This document shows positions 44,031 to 57,218 of a stretch of DNA of 64,000 nucleotides, one piece after another (within the stretch, counting starts at the first letter, position 1; each line of letters starts with the position of its first letter). The position numbers and the translations under genes are program-made. Where the stretch lies: assembly GCA_004835665.1 (NCBI GenBank), contig RBKR01000030.1, positions 62,001 to 126,000 on the forward strand, written 5' to 3'. Under the pieces are notes generated by a model, which was not told the origin of the DNA, ran no database searches, and was given only the letters and a program-made list of their open reading frames with translations. The DNA comes from Phoma sp. XZ068 (Eukaryota; Ascomycota; Dothideomycetes; Pleosporales; Didymellaceae).

Positions 44031-46972
44031 TTTCGGCCACACGATGGGGACGAGACGAACGGTAGATGAGCAGCGATGGAGCGGTTAGTGATACGGCGCA
44101 AAACCCGGCAACGGCATCGGAACGAAGCAACACGACAGCGGGGAGGCTTTCATGCACAGTTTCATTTACATGGCATGTTCAGGCTGGTTAACGGTGTCAT
44201 TGTTTTCGGAAATCCATGACAAGGCAATGGCAAAATCAATCAAGATTCCTCCCAAGATCAATGGAAAATGATCAATCCCCTCTCGACACCTGTGGCATTG
44301 TGATGGAGCAAGCGACACTCCCACAGTCTGAGACGACGAGAGTGTCGTTACTGACGACATGCTAATACGCTTAGGCCCGCGAAACCCGTTTCCATCACCG
44401 AACGCCGTCCCACCTCGCCGAACGACCCCTACAAGCAACTCCGAGAGTGTCCAGCCGAGCTGCCACATACGATAGGTTGCCCCCGTGACTCACTTCGCAT
44501 ATCGATCGACCAGGGAAAAACGAGGGCAGGTGTTCCTGGCCTGTACTTTCGTGTCCCGTCAATGCGTTGTCTATATGTGGGGATGCGTTGCTTCTCGAGT
44601 GTGAGAGCACCAGGTTGGGTTGACGCATGTACCGCAGACAGTGCTCTTACTCTCCTATTCTGTATCCGCCCTACGTACAGTGTATTCTTACATCACAACC
44701 GGCCATCGCAACTTTCGCTACCGACTTGCCGCTATCTACAGCCTAAGCACAACTCAATTTTGAAGAAAGCAGGCGCTTCCGCATCTCCTCGTACTCCTGG
44801 GTCATCAACTTGCTAACTCTGGATCTGAGGCAGCGAACGCCGTAAGATGACCACCACTTAATCGGCCACAGCCTGTCATCACTGCCCCAGACTTTCACCC
44901 AAAGCAACTTGACAATATGCTAATCGACTCGAAAACTGTACGGATGCGGGCCGCACTGACCACGAACACAGCTTGCCTCGGCCGCAATGGCGATTGATGT
45001 CGCAACGGTCCGAGATAACCTATTGCAGATGTTGCTGGGGAGTGATCTGACGAGCAGTGCCCTCGGGGAGACTAGTCAACTTGCGATTGACAGCGGCCCA
45101 AGGTCTGCTCGAAATGTGCTCGCTTAAAGTGCGTCACGTGGACACTAACGCCACACTCAGTTGTGGCCGCCATGAGGCGTCCAACACTTCTGAGCTCGAG
45201 AATTGGCGCCGATGAAGTAAGGCAATACATCTATTTACCATTCAGCAATCCATTCGTGTTTCATGGTATTGTTTCTTGAGTGCTCGACAGCTGCATGGTG
45301 CGCAACAGCTCGTTCTTGGTGATGTGACGTCCGGCTTGGTTGTACTTCTACTTCTTTGTATGCCATTGCAAAACTTAATGTTGGCTGCAACATACATGAT
45401 CATTGTAACTTCGTAATACCAGAAGACTTTGGCAATCTGCAAGTCGCCTGCAGAGTAGCATTGAGTGATTACCATGACTTCGAGGATCCGGCTTACCCGC
45501 GACAGGACCTCGTTCCTCTGATCAGCTGCGTGTACAAGTCTACAGGGCCTTTGTGTAGAGCCGTATTCTGTTGGCTGGTGCGGTAAAGCTAGCATTTGTC
45601 TATCCGATTCTTGTAGTGCCTGCGGGACGTGTGCCTTTTCGAAGTTTGCTTGATCACCAACCAAGGATACTTCCGTGCGGCTAAAATTCATATGTAGCCC
45701 GCTCATACTACTTTCAGAGTGGACATGTGCCCCACGACAGCATTAATCAGCCGCCAGTCTTATCTGCACGTCTATTAGAGACTTGCCCTTTGTGATACCC
45801 ACCTCGATCTTGGAAGTGTTGTTGCCGATCTTCAAACAACATGATCGTAGTGCGATGCAGCTAAGATCACTCATTCACGTTGCTCGAGCTTGGTTTGGTC
45901 CACGAAGTTCAAGGGAGCCACTGCACTTTGACTGCATGCTGGACCCGCAGATATACACAGTTCATCCATCCCGACCTGCACGGTGATTTCGCCGATGTAG
46001 ACCTATCGGCCCGTGCAGCAGGGCTGAATCACTTCATTGTGTCAGCGCTCACCGAGTGACCGCAACATGTTCCCGACGCAGACCCCACGCTCACGACGCC
46101 ATGTTGAGCAGATCCGGCGGGCTTTGTTAAGCGAATGCTCGTGTGGTACTAGAGGGGATGAGTTGTTGTCAATGACCAGCAGCCTTGCGGGCGGTTAGTT
46201 CCTCAACAAGGTCTCGTGAACCGCTGAAGAGGGGCCGGAGTATTTATGAGCACTCAGCAACAGTCCGGAAATCCAGAGCATGCCGATATCTGTGTACTCA
46301 ATTTGTGATGCAATAACAATTGCTCCTGCAGCTTCCAGATTTGGAGACCTCACGGCGCAGCTGTGCATGGCAATAATGAGTTGTTCAGGTACTGTGACAG
46401 CTTGAAACGAATTATGTCTGCCAATGTAAATATAGCGTGAAGCTTCGAAGACCTCCAGAGGTTTCGCAAAACTCTCGGCACGGACAGTTGCTGCAAAGAT
46501 CACGGACAGTGGGGTTTCACTCTCGGCGTTAGCAAGCAAGACTCCGGCCAGCAATGTGGGCTCCTGGCGCCGGAGATGCTTTCCAAGACGTGCGGCGGCT
46601 TAGTGATACTGAGTGACCTGGGTGTTTACTGATAGCGGTTTAAAGAGGTTACGGCCGCCATGTAAGATTGCGTGAAGTGTTTTTTTCTCGAAACAAATCG
46701 TCATCATTGGAGCTTTGGCGGCAACGCGCCCATAGGCAACGTCACAACACCATATCCACTAAAACCAAAGCCCCGATTCTAAAGCCCCGATTCTAAACTC
46801 CCCACCACAACGAAGCTATTTTCTCCAGCCAACATTTCATCCGCGGCATTCCGCATCTCACTTCGAGACGTGTTCCTCTCTTCTTCCACAAAACACACTC
46901 GCGCCCACCAATTGCCCTTGATACCCCGCCCTCCTCAACACTACCAACCACAACCCCCACCAGCGACTTACC
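44031..46972. other. Gene-free 2.9-kb region
   Basis: This is the longest stretch in the conserved half without a recognised gene. Small open frames occur on both strands (for example an ATG frame of about 46 codons from 44985), but none shows known motifs. A directly repeated 14-mer (AAAGCCCCGATTCT) lies near 46770-46798, just upstream of the G6PDH gene's CT-rich leader. Its right end must hold that gene's promoter. Confidence 0.4.
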
Positions 46973-49007
46973 ATGGCGGACACAGTCATTCAGCCCGAGG
47001 TCGAGGCCAATGCTGGGTATGTCTTTCTTGTTGCGCCTTTCTTTGCATTGGGGGTGCTAGTAGAGATGTTCCCGCGACAGCCACCGCGGGGTTGATGTTC
47101 GGAGCGGAGCTTGGTGGATTATCTTAACTTTGCAGGAGGGGCAGCTTGATGGCGGCGCAGAAGGAGCACGCAATGAATCTCGGAGAATTATGAGCTGACT
47201 AGCTACTCTCTACAGCACCCTGGAGCTCAAGGATAACACCATCATCGTCGTTCTGGGCGCGTCCGGTGACCTGGCGAAGAAGAAGACCGTGAGTGCTCGT
47301 AGGCCCAACAACAGCGAACCTAGCTAACCTCGACCCAGTTCCCTGCGCTCTTCGGCCTCGTAAGTCGCACGCTCGATCGCCAGTAAAATGTATATTGACC
47401 GCGCTCCAGCACCGCAACAACTTTCTCCCCAAGAACATTCGCATCGTCGGATATGCGCGCACAAAGATGGACCATGAGGAGTACCTCAAGCGCGTCAAGT
47501 CTTACATCAAGACCCCCACACAGGAGCTGGAGAAGCAGCTCGAGGAGTTCTGCGGCTACTGCTCGTACGTCTCTGGCCAGTACGACAAGGACGAGTCCTT
47601 CGTTGAGCTCGAGAAGCACCTGGGCGAGCTCGAGAAGGGCCGCAAGGAGAACAACCGTATCTTCTACATGGCACTTCCCCCCAGCGTCTTCATCACAGTC
47701 TCGCAGCACCTGAAGCGCAACAACTACCCCAAGAACGGCATCTCTCGTGTTATTGTGAGTCTGCCGCCTGCCGCTGCCCTGTATTCTGCATCTAACCGTG
47801 TACGCACAGGTCGAGAAGCCATTTGGTAAGGATCTCCAGAGCTCCCGCGAGCTTCAGAAGGCACTTTCGCCCGACTGGACAGAAGATGAGCTTTTCCGTA
47901 TCGACCACTACCTTGGTAAGGAGATGGTCAAGAACATCCTGATCCTCCGATTCGGCAACGAGTTCTTTGGCGCAACCTGGAACAGGAACCACATCGACAA
48001 CATTCAGGTACATACACTAGCGCATCATGGGCAACACAATACTGACTAGGGGCAGATTACATTCAAGGAGCCCTTCGGCACAGAAGGCCGTGGTGGTTAC
48101 TTCGACGAGTTTGGCATCATCCGTGATGTCATGCAGAACCACTTGCTGCAGGTCCTCACTCTCCTCGCCATGGAGCGCCCCATCTCCTTTTCCGCCGAAG
48201 ATATCCGTGACGAGAAGGTCCGTGTGCTGCGAGGCATGGCTGCGATCGAGCCAAAGAACGTCATCATCGGACAGTACGGAAAGTCGCTCGACGGACAGAA
48301 GCCCGGCTACAAGGAGGACGACACAGTTCCCAAGGACTCGCGATGCCCCACATTCGCCTCGATGGTCGCATACATCAAGAACGAGCGATGGGACGGTGTG
48401 CCTTTCATCCTGAAGGCAGGAAAGGCGCTCAACGAGCAGAAGACTGAGGTCCGCATCCAGTTCAAGGACGTCACCTCTGGTATCTTCAAGGACATTCCCC
48501 GTAACGAGCTGGTCATCCGTGTCCAGCCCAACGAGTCTGTCTACATCAAGATGAACTCCAAGCTGCCCGGTCTCAGCATGCAGACTGTCGTCACAGAGCT
48601 CGACCTCACATACAGGCGGCGATTCTCCGACCTCAAGATCCCCGAGGCCTACGAGTCGCTCATTCTCGACGCTCTCAAGGGCGACCACAGCAACTTCGTC
48701 CGTGATGATGAGCTGGATGCCAGCTGGAGGATCTTCTCGCCTCTGCTTCACTACCTGGACGACAACAAGGAGATTATTCCTATGGAGTACCCTTACGGTA
48801 CGTATCACTACAATTTGGACAAGAAGCCTGGCTGACATGAAATCTAGGATCTCGCGGCCCTGCCGTTTTGGACGACTTCACATCGTCCTACGGCTACAAG
48901 TTCAGCGACGCAGCAGGTAGGACCTAACCTCTGTGCCATGGCTTGAGCAATCTGCTAACATGTTCACAGGCTACCAATGGCCCATGCAAGAGGAAGGCAA
49001 GTTGTAA
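46973..49007 (+). CDS. gsdA: Glucose-6-phosphate 1-dehydrogenase
   Basis: Eight exons (46973-47016, 47216-47288, 47339-47359, 47410-47754, 47810-48007, 48056-48797, 48848-48916, 48970-49007) give 509 residues, the usual length. The NADP-binding motif is VVLGASGDLAKKKTFPALF, built from exons 2 and 3; exon 3 is just 21 nt. The active-site signature RIDHYLGKEMVKN is intact, and VEKPFGKDLQSS and GGYFDEFGIIRDVMQNH follow. The protein ends YQWPMQEEGKL, close to other fungal enzymes. It catalyses the first step of the oxidative pentose phosphate pathway in the cytosol and supplies NADPH. All introns have GT...AG ends and the frame is continuous. It lies about 700 bp upstream of the phosphoglycerate dehydrogenase gene on the same strand. 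Confidence 0.97.
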
Positions 49008-49701
49008 TTGCGCCTTTTAAGCAGAAAAGTTGGTCATACCACAGTAATGGAGTCATGAGACAGGATATATGAGCTATTTTGCGAGGGTCGGCGAGTGTTC
49101 AACGCTGTTAAGGGAAGCGAAAGGCGAGCATCATGCCAGGATCCATAGATTATGAATGTAACGGCGTTTTGTCTGCCATAAGTCGGCGATTGCGCCATCG
49201 CAAATTGGCCTTCGTGACTCTCAGGTTGACGTCGGGCCATGATGGACCGTGTGCGAGCGACGAGCCGCGCGACCTGCCGCGACATCGGAGCCCAGATGCG
49301 GCGCACCGTGTTGGCGGTCGGCAATGGAGGGGCTAGTGGGATTGCATCATGCGGCGGGTGGAAAAAACTTTGAGCGTCTTGAGCCCGTGAGCCGGTTGTT
49401 GGAGTCACTGTGACAATTAGCCTGACGTATTACTCACCTGTCCCTGGAGTGGATACCGTCTGACTGGCTCGTGGTGTTGTAGTTAATTATTGTCGTCGCT
49501 GCTGTTCTTTGATCAAAAACCACCGATATCTGCCCCGCCATTACCGCTCCATACCACTTTTTGAAACGCCTCAACGAACGTCTGCAGAGATACGACAGAC
49601 TACTGCACTTATATACTCCTCGCAGATCTCGGGTTCGACAACCAATTCGAGTTACGGCTTCCCTCCCGTAGACCACCTCCGCCAATATCCGCACACTCAT
49701 C
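49008..49701. other. Intergenic region with promoter of phosphoglycerate dehydrogenase
   Basis: No gene is present. The last 150 bp are a pyrimidine-rich leader. A TGACTC core (minus strand, in GGAGTCAC near 49400) resembles half of a Gcn4/CpcA site, but it is imperfect. Confidence 0.35.
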
Positions 49702-51210
49702 ATGACTCCCCCACAAGACATCGCTGGCGGCATCAGCAACCTCGCGCGCCAAGTGTCCAACAGCCTCTCCCTCAGCACGAGCCCGAACCTCCAATTCCAC
49801 AGCCCGCCCAACAGCTTCCGCGCACCGCCCCGCGGCAGCTTCAGCAATGGCCGCTCAGGCAGCTTTGTGGATGCCCTCTCCGCCAACCAGCTGGCCCAGC
49901 GCCTGAAGCCCTTCAACACAAAGGAGATCAAGGTCTTGCTGCTGGAGAATGTCAACATTGCTGGTATCGAGATCCTGAAGAAGCAGGGTTACCAGGTTGA
50001 GGCCATCAAGAGCAGTCTGCCCGAGGACCAGCTGATCGAGAAGATTCGCGATGTCCAGGTCGTTGGTATCCGCTCGAAGACCAAGCTCACCAAGAAGGTA
50101 CTGGAGGAGGCGAGAAACTTGATCGTTATCGGCTGCTTCTGCATTGGCACAAATCAGGTCGACCTCAAGACTGCCGCTGAGAAGGGTATCGCCGTGTTCA
50201 ACTCGCCCTTTAGCAACTCTCGCTCAGTCGCTGAGCTCGTCATCTCGGAGATTGTTGCGCTTGCCCGTGAGCTCGCCGACCGCTCGATGGAACTGCACAA
50301 TGGTGTATGGAATAAGGTCAGCAAGGGCTGCTGGGAGGTTCGCGGCAAGACATTGGGCATAGTCGGTTATGGACACATTGGTAGCCAGTTGAGTGTGCTG
50401 GCTGAGTCTATGGGTATGCAGGTCATCTACTACGATGTCGTGACCATGATGGGTCTCGGTACTGCGCATCAGGTTGAGACGCTCGATGAGTTGCTCGAGC
50501 AAGCCGACTTCGTCTCGCTCCACGTGCCAGCGACAGCGGACACAAAGAACCTCATTGGCGCAGCCCAGTTTGAGAAGATGAAGCAGGGCAGCTACCTCAT
50601 CAACAATGCCCGCGGTACCGTTGTTGATATCCCCGCCCTCATCGAGGCCTCGCGTTCTGGCAAGCTTGCGGGTGCCGCCATCGATGTCTTCCCTCACGAG
50701 CCGGCAGGCAATGGCGATTACTTCACTAACGATCTGAACTCGTGGACTAAGGACCTTGTTGGTCTCAAGAACATCATCCTCACACCCCACATTGGTGGTT
50801 CTACAGAAGAGGCACAGAGTGCCATCGGTGTTGAGGTTTCCACTGCTCTTGTCCGCTACGTCAACGAGGGTGCTACACTTGGTGCGGTCAACATGCCTGA
50901 GGTCAACCTGAGAGGTCTGTCGCTCGAGGAGGCAAACTGCATGCGTGTCATCTACATTCACAAGAACGTTCCCGGTGTGCTGCGACAAGGTATGTTCAAT
51001 GAAACTTTTGGACGAAGGTGATATTAACAACGTGCAGTCAACGGTATCCTGCTCAACCACAACATCGACAAGCAAATGTCCGACTCAAAGGGTGAGGTTG
51101 CCTACCTCATGGCAGATCTCAGCGACGTCAAGGAAGACGAGATTAAGGATCTGTTCCAGAGCCTGCAGGAGCTGTCGTCATGCATCCGCACCAGGGTTCT
51201 GTACGGTTAG
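49702..51210 (+). CDS. D-3-phosphoglycerate dehydrogenase (serine biosynthesis)
   Basis: Two exons (49702-50989 and 51038-51210, 48-bp intron) give 486 residues. After a Ser/Pro-rich N-terminal extension of about 70 residues comes the substrate/NAD domain: VVGIRSKTKLTKKVLEEA, CIGTNQVDLKTAAEKGIAVFN, the Rossmann motif TLGIVGYGHIGSQLSVLAE, INNARGTVVDIPAL and the catalytic TPHIGGSTEEAQ with its His. The C-terminal ACT domain (HKNVPGVLRQ/VNGILLNHNID...ADLSDVKEDE) binds serine for feedback control, as in yeast Ser3/Ser33. It converts 3-phosphoglycerate to 3-phosphohydroxypyruvate in the cytosol. The frame is clean and the splice site lies in the ACT domain. Confidence 0.96.
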
Positions 51211-52194
51211 GTGGATACTTTCGTTGTTCAAAATTTCTTAGACTTTGTATATTTGAGGTTTCTTCGTACAGAGACCGCAGTGCCTTTTAGAACACCAAAA
51301 GCATTCAACATGGCGTTCAAGACAGAGAATTTATTCCTATTCAAGCCGAAGGCGAAAGGGGCGCATTGTAACAATCTTGGTTGCGATATGCAATGCCGTG
51401 CACGTGACTTGAGTAGCCCCGTTTCAGATGGCCGGCCCGCGGCGCCCACATCCGACCATCAGCGATTGTGGAGGAGCAGGTTAGCAACGAGATTAGCCCG
51501 CGAAGGTGTTCAATGCAACGCGTTATGACTCCAAGTGGGCGAGTGAGTATGCTGGAGGGATTCAGGAGTTCCAAGTGTTTTTGGAGCCAATGGGACGGTG
51601 GTATTGAGCATTCAACTCGCCCGAGTCGAACAGCAAGTGATCTGCGCCGCGTGAGATCCCTGGAAGACGACACGTTTGCAAGGTGGATCGCTGGCAGGGA
51701 CCGAGATGACATGTGCCCTGACTCCTCTGCGACTACGCAGGTAACAAGAGTCGAGGTGCCTGATACGACGAGGTTGTACATAGATGGTGATACGTTCAGC
51801 GTGCAGCTTGCAGAACGCAGGCTGAACGGCGAGGAGCTAGCAGTATGCAAGTGCAAGGGGAATGGACATTTAGTGGTGAGACGCGTTGAAGACTCAGTCC
51901 CGCTTTGGTTGGACGGAGGATACCCTTGTTCACGCTAACTCACCGCTGGCACTCGTGCAGCGCCGAACATTGTAACTTCTGGAACGTGGTTGTTGACCTT
52001 ACCCCAACCTCTACACGCCCTCCACACCGCACGAAATAATGCTTCGCTCGCTGTGAGCCTGCAGCGCCGACCCAGCTGACATCATCAATACGCGGAGCGA
52101 AGCTGGAGCTGCCCGCCGCCGCAGCACAACAACGTTGAACGGGCGGACTGGACCCTGAACCGAAGCGGAGGAGAGCAGAACACACACGTCCACC
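51211..52194. other. Intergenic region upstream of myosin V
   Basis: Open frames of about 150-170 codons exist on opposite strands near 51340-51940, but neither has motifs or composition that I trust. Otherwise it is the 3' flank of phosphoglycerate dehydrogenase and the promoter of the myosin gene. Confidence 0.4.
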
Positions 52195-55100
52195 ATGGCA
52201 CACATCTACGACATTGGGACGCGGGCATGGCAGCCGGACACGACCGAGGGCTGGGTGGCCTCGGAGGTCTCGGACAAGCAGATTGACGGCGACAAGGTGA
52301 AGCTGGTCTTCCAGCTTGACAATGGCGAGGTACGTCTCTCACCATGTTTTGACGAGGGGAAGGAGGAGCAGAGCCACGAGCACGTCTATTGACACCGCCT
52401 GACAGAGCAAAACCGTCGAGACGACGCTGGTAGCCATCCAGACCGGCAACGACCCGAATCTGCCGCCGCTGATGAACCCGGCCATGCTCGAGGCCAGCGA
52501 CGACCTGACCAATCTGTCCCATCTCAACGAGCCGGCCGGTATGCACACATCTTCACACAGCTACAGATGAGTTTGGCAAGAGCTGACACGGCACAGTGCT
52601 CCAGGCTATCAAGCTGCGGTACCTGCAGAATGAAATCTACACATACTCCGGTATCGTCCTGATCGCGACGAACCCCTTCGCACGCGTCGACTCGCTCTAT
52701 GTACCTGGAATGGTGCAGGTCTATGCCGGCAAGCAGCGATCTTATGGCGCCCCCCATTTGTTCGCTATCGCTGAAGAAGCCTTTGCGTACGTCTATTTAC
52801 ACATCGACACGAGTCACTACAACATCGTGACCAGTGTACCACTTATGCGGCAAGGCTAACATATGCACAGTGACATGTTGCGAGATCAAAAGAACCAGAC
52901 CATTGTCGTCTCCGGAGAGTCTGGTGCGGGTAAGACCGTGAGCGCCAAATACATCATGCGATACTTCGCAACGCGCGAGTCGCCCGACAACCCAGGCAAA
53001 CGGCGAGGCAAGATCGACTCGATGAGCGAGACCGAGGAGCAGATTCTGGCTACCAACCCGATTATGGAAGCCTTTGGTAACGCCAAAACCACGCGAAACG
53101 ACAACTCCTCCCGTTTCGGTAAATACATCGAGATCATGTTCAACAAGCAGACAGACATTATCGGCGCGAAGATTAGGACATACTTGCTCGAGCGGTCGAG
53201 ATTGGTGTTTCAGCCGCTTAAGGAGCGGAATTACCACATCTTCTACCAGCTCGTGGCTGGTGCCACTGATGCTGAGCGACAGGAGCTGTCGTTGAAATCA
53301 GTTGAAGACTTCAGCTATCTCAACCAGGGTAGCGCACCAGTCATTGACGGTATGGACGACAAGGCCGAGTTCGAGGCAACGAAGAGCTCTTTGACGAAGA
53401 TTGGTGTTCCGCAAGACACACAGGCTCAGATCTTCCGCCTCCTTGCGGCTCTGCTGCACATCGGAGACGTCAAGATTACAGCAACACGGACGGATTCGAA
53501 TCTTGCGCCAGATGAGCCTGCTCTCATAAAGGCTTGCGGTCTGCTTGGAATCGATGCCAGCAACTTCGCGAAATGGACCGTCAAGAAGCAGCTGATCACA
53601 AGAGGAGAGAAGATTGTCTCGAATCTGACACAGCAGCAGGCCGTGGTCGTACGAGACTCCGTCGCCAAATTCATCTACTCGAGCATGTTCGACTGGCTGG
53701 TTGAGCGCACCAACGAGAGTTTGGCCACAGAAGAGGTTCTTTCGCACGCCCACTCCTTCATTGGTGTACTGGATATCTACGGTTTCGAGCACTTCGCAAA
53801 GAACTCGTTCGAGCAGTTCTGTATCAACTACGCCAACGAGAAGCTGCAGCAAGAATTCAACGCTCACGTCTTCAAACTGGAGCAGGAGGAATACATGCGC
53901 GAACAGATCGACTGGACCTTCATCGACTTTGCAGACAACCAGCCCTGTATCGATTTGATCGAGGGCAAGCTCGGTATCCTTTCTCTGCTCGACGAAGAAT
54001 CGCGCCTTCCCATGGGTTCAGATGAGCAGTTCGTCACCAAGCTGCACCACAACTACTCTGGCGACAAGCACAAGTTCTACAAGAAGCCCCGATTCGGCAA
54101 ATCCGCCTTTACCGTTTGCCATTACGCCGTAGACGTCACCTACGAGTCTGATGGCTTCATCGAGAAGAACAGAGATACCGTTCCAGATGAGCACATGGAG
54201 GTGCTGAGGGCCTCGTCCAACAAGTTCCTGATCGAAATTTTGGATGTTGCATCTTCGATCCGTGAAAAGGAGACCGCTGGAAGCGCAGCTGCGAAGCCAG
54301 GAACCACAATGTCCGCCGGCCGTAGGATGGCAACCAACAGGAAACCCACGCTTGGAGGTATCTTCAAGTCTTCACTCATCGAGCTCATGGCAACCATCAA
54401 CTCGACCGACGTCCACTACATTCGATGTATCAAACCCAACGAGGCCAAGGCCGCCTGGCAATTCGATGGACCCATGGTTCTGAGTCAGTTGCGCGCTTGT
54501 GGTGTGCTCGAGACAGTCAGGATCAGTTGCGCTGGATATCCCACAAGATGGACATACGAGGAGTTCGCTCTCCGCTACTACATGTTGGTCCAGTCCTCAG
54601 GGTGGACACCCGAGATCCGGGACATGGCCAAGGCCATTCTGCACAAGGCACTGGGTAACAGCAAGAATGACGGAACCGACAAGTACCAGATGGGTCTCAC
54701 CAAGATCTTCTTCCGGGCCGGTATGCTTGCGTTCCTCGAGAACCTGCGCACAGCCAGGCTGAACGATGCCGCTATCATGATCCAGAAGAACCTCAGGGCC
54801 AAGTATTACCGCCGTATCTACTTGGAGATGCGCCAAGCTATTGTCGCCGTGCAGTCTCTGGCAAGAGGCTACATGACCAGGGAGCGTGCCGAGGAAGCGA
54901 GGCAAGTCAAGGCTGCCACCACCATCCAGAGAGTATGGCGTGGTTCCAAGGACCGCAAGCGATTCCACATTGTACGACAGTCCGTCATTCTCTTCCAGGC
55001 CGCAGCGAAGGGTTTCTTGTGCCGAAAGAACATCCTCGACACAAGGCTCGGCAACGCCGCCCGTATCATCCAGCGCACATGGAGGTCACAAAGATCGCTC

Positions 55101-57218
55101 AGGGCCTGGAGGCAATACCGCAAGAAGATTGTTCTCATTCAGAGCCTGTGGCGAGGAAAGCGCGCGCGAAAGGAGTACAAGGTTCTTCGTGCTGAGTCTC
55201 GCGATCTGAAGAACATCTCTTACAAGCTGGAAAACAAGGTCGTCGAGCTTACACAGACTCTCGGATCCATGAAGGAGCAGAACAAGTCTTTGAAGCAGCA
55301 AGTCGACAACTACGAGAGCCAGATCAAGTCGTACAAGGAGAGGAGCCGAGCACTCGAGAACAGGCAGAAGGAGCTGCAGGTCGAGGCCAACCAGGCTGGT
55401 ATCACCGCAGCCAAGCTGAGTCAGATGGAAGACGAGTTCAAGAAGCTGCAGACAAACTACGACGAGAGCACCGCCAAGATGCGTCACCTGCAGGAAGAGG
55501 AGAAGCAGCTGCGTGCCTCTCTCAAGCAGACTACCGACGAGCTCGACAACTCCAGGAGGAGGAGCAACGTCACCGAGACCGAGAAGATGTCTCTTCGCCA
55601 GCAACTTGCGGAGCTCCAGGAGCAGGTCGAGCTGATGAAGCGCTCCGGCCCCATCCACAGTACATTGGAGCACGGCAGCACACCTATTGCAGCCAGCAGT
55701 CTGATCAACCTGGTTTCGTCGAAGAAGCCCAAGAGGCGAAGTGCAGGACCCGACACTCGAGACCTGGACCGCTTCAGCGCCACGTACAACCCCCGTCCTG
55801 TGTCGATGGCCGTTGGCTCCACTATCCACAGACAGAACCTGTCTGGCTCCACATTTGCGCAGCTCGATAACGTCGAGCTTGAGCTCGAGAACATCCTGGC
55901 TGATGAAGACATGCTCAACGACGAGGTCACCCTTGGTCTCATCAAGAACCTGAAGATCCCATCCCCTACCACCACACCTCCCCCCACAGACAAGGAGGTC
56001 CTCTTCCCCGCCTACCTCATCAACCTCGTCACCTCCGAGATGTGGAACAACGGCTTCGTCAAGGAATCCGAGCGCTTCCTTGCAAACGTCATGCAGTCCA
56101 TCCAGCAGGAGGTCATGCAGCATGACAGCGACGATGCAATTAACCCGGGTGCCTTCTGGCTGTCCAACGTCCACGAGATGCTCTCCTTCGTCTTCCTTGC
56201 TGAAGACTGGTACGAGCAGCAGAAGACTGACAACTACGAATACGACCGCCTGCTCGAGATTGTCAAGCACGACCTGGAGAGTCTTGAGTTCAACATCTAC
56301 CACACCTGGATGAAGGTGCTCAAGAAGAAGCTGCACAAGATGATCATCCCTGCCATCATCGAGTCGCAGTCATTGCCTGGCTTCGTCACCAACGAGAGCA
56401 ACCGTTTCCTTGGCAAGCTTCTTCAAGGCAGCAACACCCCTGCCTATAGCATGGACAACCTGCTCAGCCTGCTGAACAGCGTCTACAAGGCCATGAAGGC
56501 CTTCTACCTCGAGGACACAATCATCACCCAGTGTGTCACCGAGCTCCTCCGCCTCGTTGGCGTCACCGCCTTCAACGACCTGCTCATGCGCCGCAACTTC
56601 CTCTCCTGGAAGCGTGGTCTCCAGATCAACTACAACATCACCCGCATCGAAGAGTGGTGCAAGTCGCACGACATGCCCGAAGGCACACTGCAGCTCGAGC
56701 ACCTGATGCAGGCTACCAAGCTGCTTCAGTTGAAGAAGGCCACCCTCAACGACATTGAGATCATCCAGGATATCTGCTGGATGCTCAGCCCCAACCAGAT
56801 CCAGAAGCTCCTCAACCAGTACCTGGTTGCCGACTACGAGCAGCCCATCAACGGCGAGATCATGAAGGCGGTCGCCAGCAGAGTCACGGAGAAGAGCGAT
56901 GTATTGTTGCTGACAGCGGTCGACATGGAAGACAGTGGGCCATACGAGATTGCGGAACCGCGCGTTATTACCGCGTTGGAGACATACACTCCTTCTTGTA
57001 AGTCCATTTCAGATTCAGACGATGCACGAACGCGTACTAACCATCCGACAGGGCTGCAAACACCCCGCCTTAAGCGCCTGGCAGAGATAGTATCGCAGCA
57101 GGCCATCGCGCAACAGGAGAAGATGGAGTTTGACGGGCCGAGCCCCAACGAGAACGGCACGGGGGCCAACGGCTTCCAGAACGGGCATGAGCCCATTATG
57201 GAGGAGGTCGGCGCGTAG
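52195..57218 (+). CDS. Class V myosin heavy chain
   Basis: Five exons (52195-52329, 52406-52538, 52597-52786, 52871-56997, 57052-57218) give 1,583 residues. The N-terminal SH3-like start is YDIGTRAWQPDTTEGWVASEV. The motor domain has the P-loop GESGAGKT at 168-175, switch I in NDNSSRFGKY and switch II in VLDIYGFEHF. Six IQ motifs follow, from IMIQKNLRAKYYRR to VLIQSLWRGKRARKE, and bind calmodulin-type light chains. A coiled coil runs through about residues 920-1080 for dimerisation. The C-terminal globular DIL domain contains FWLSNVHEMLSFVFLAED and ICWMLSPNQIQKLLNQY. It carries secretory vesicles and organelles along actin to growing hyphal tips. The last intron (54 nt, with a TACTAAC branch site) contains no stop, so both spliced and unspliced forms keep the frame. 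Confidence 0.96.

Noticed and set aside
48017..48838. A 273-codon minus-strand open frame
   Set aside because: It is antisense to the large exon of G6PDH, which is certain.
51341..51938. Overlapping open frames of about 150-170 codons on both strands
   Set aside because: Neither has recognisable motifs, a good start context or believable amino-acid order; they lie between two solid genes.
55086..56336. A 416-codon minus-strand open frame rich in Leu and Val
   Set aside because: It is antisense to the myosin coiled-coil region, where GAG/CTC codon bias opens the complementary frame. No motif supports it.
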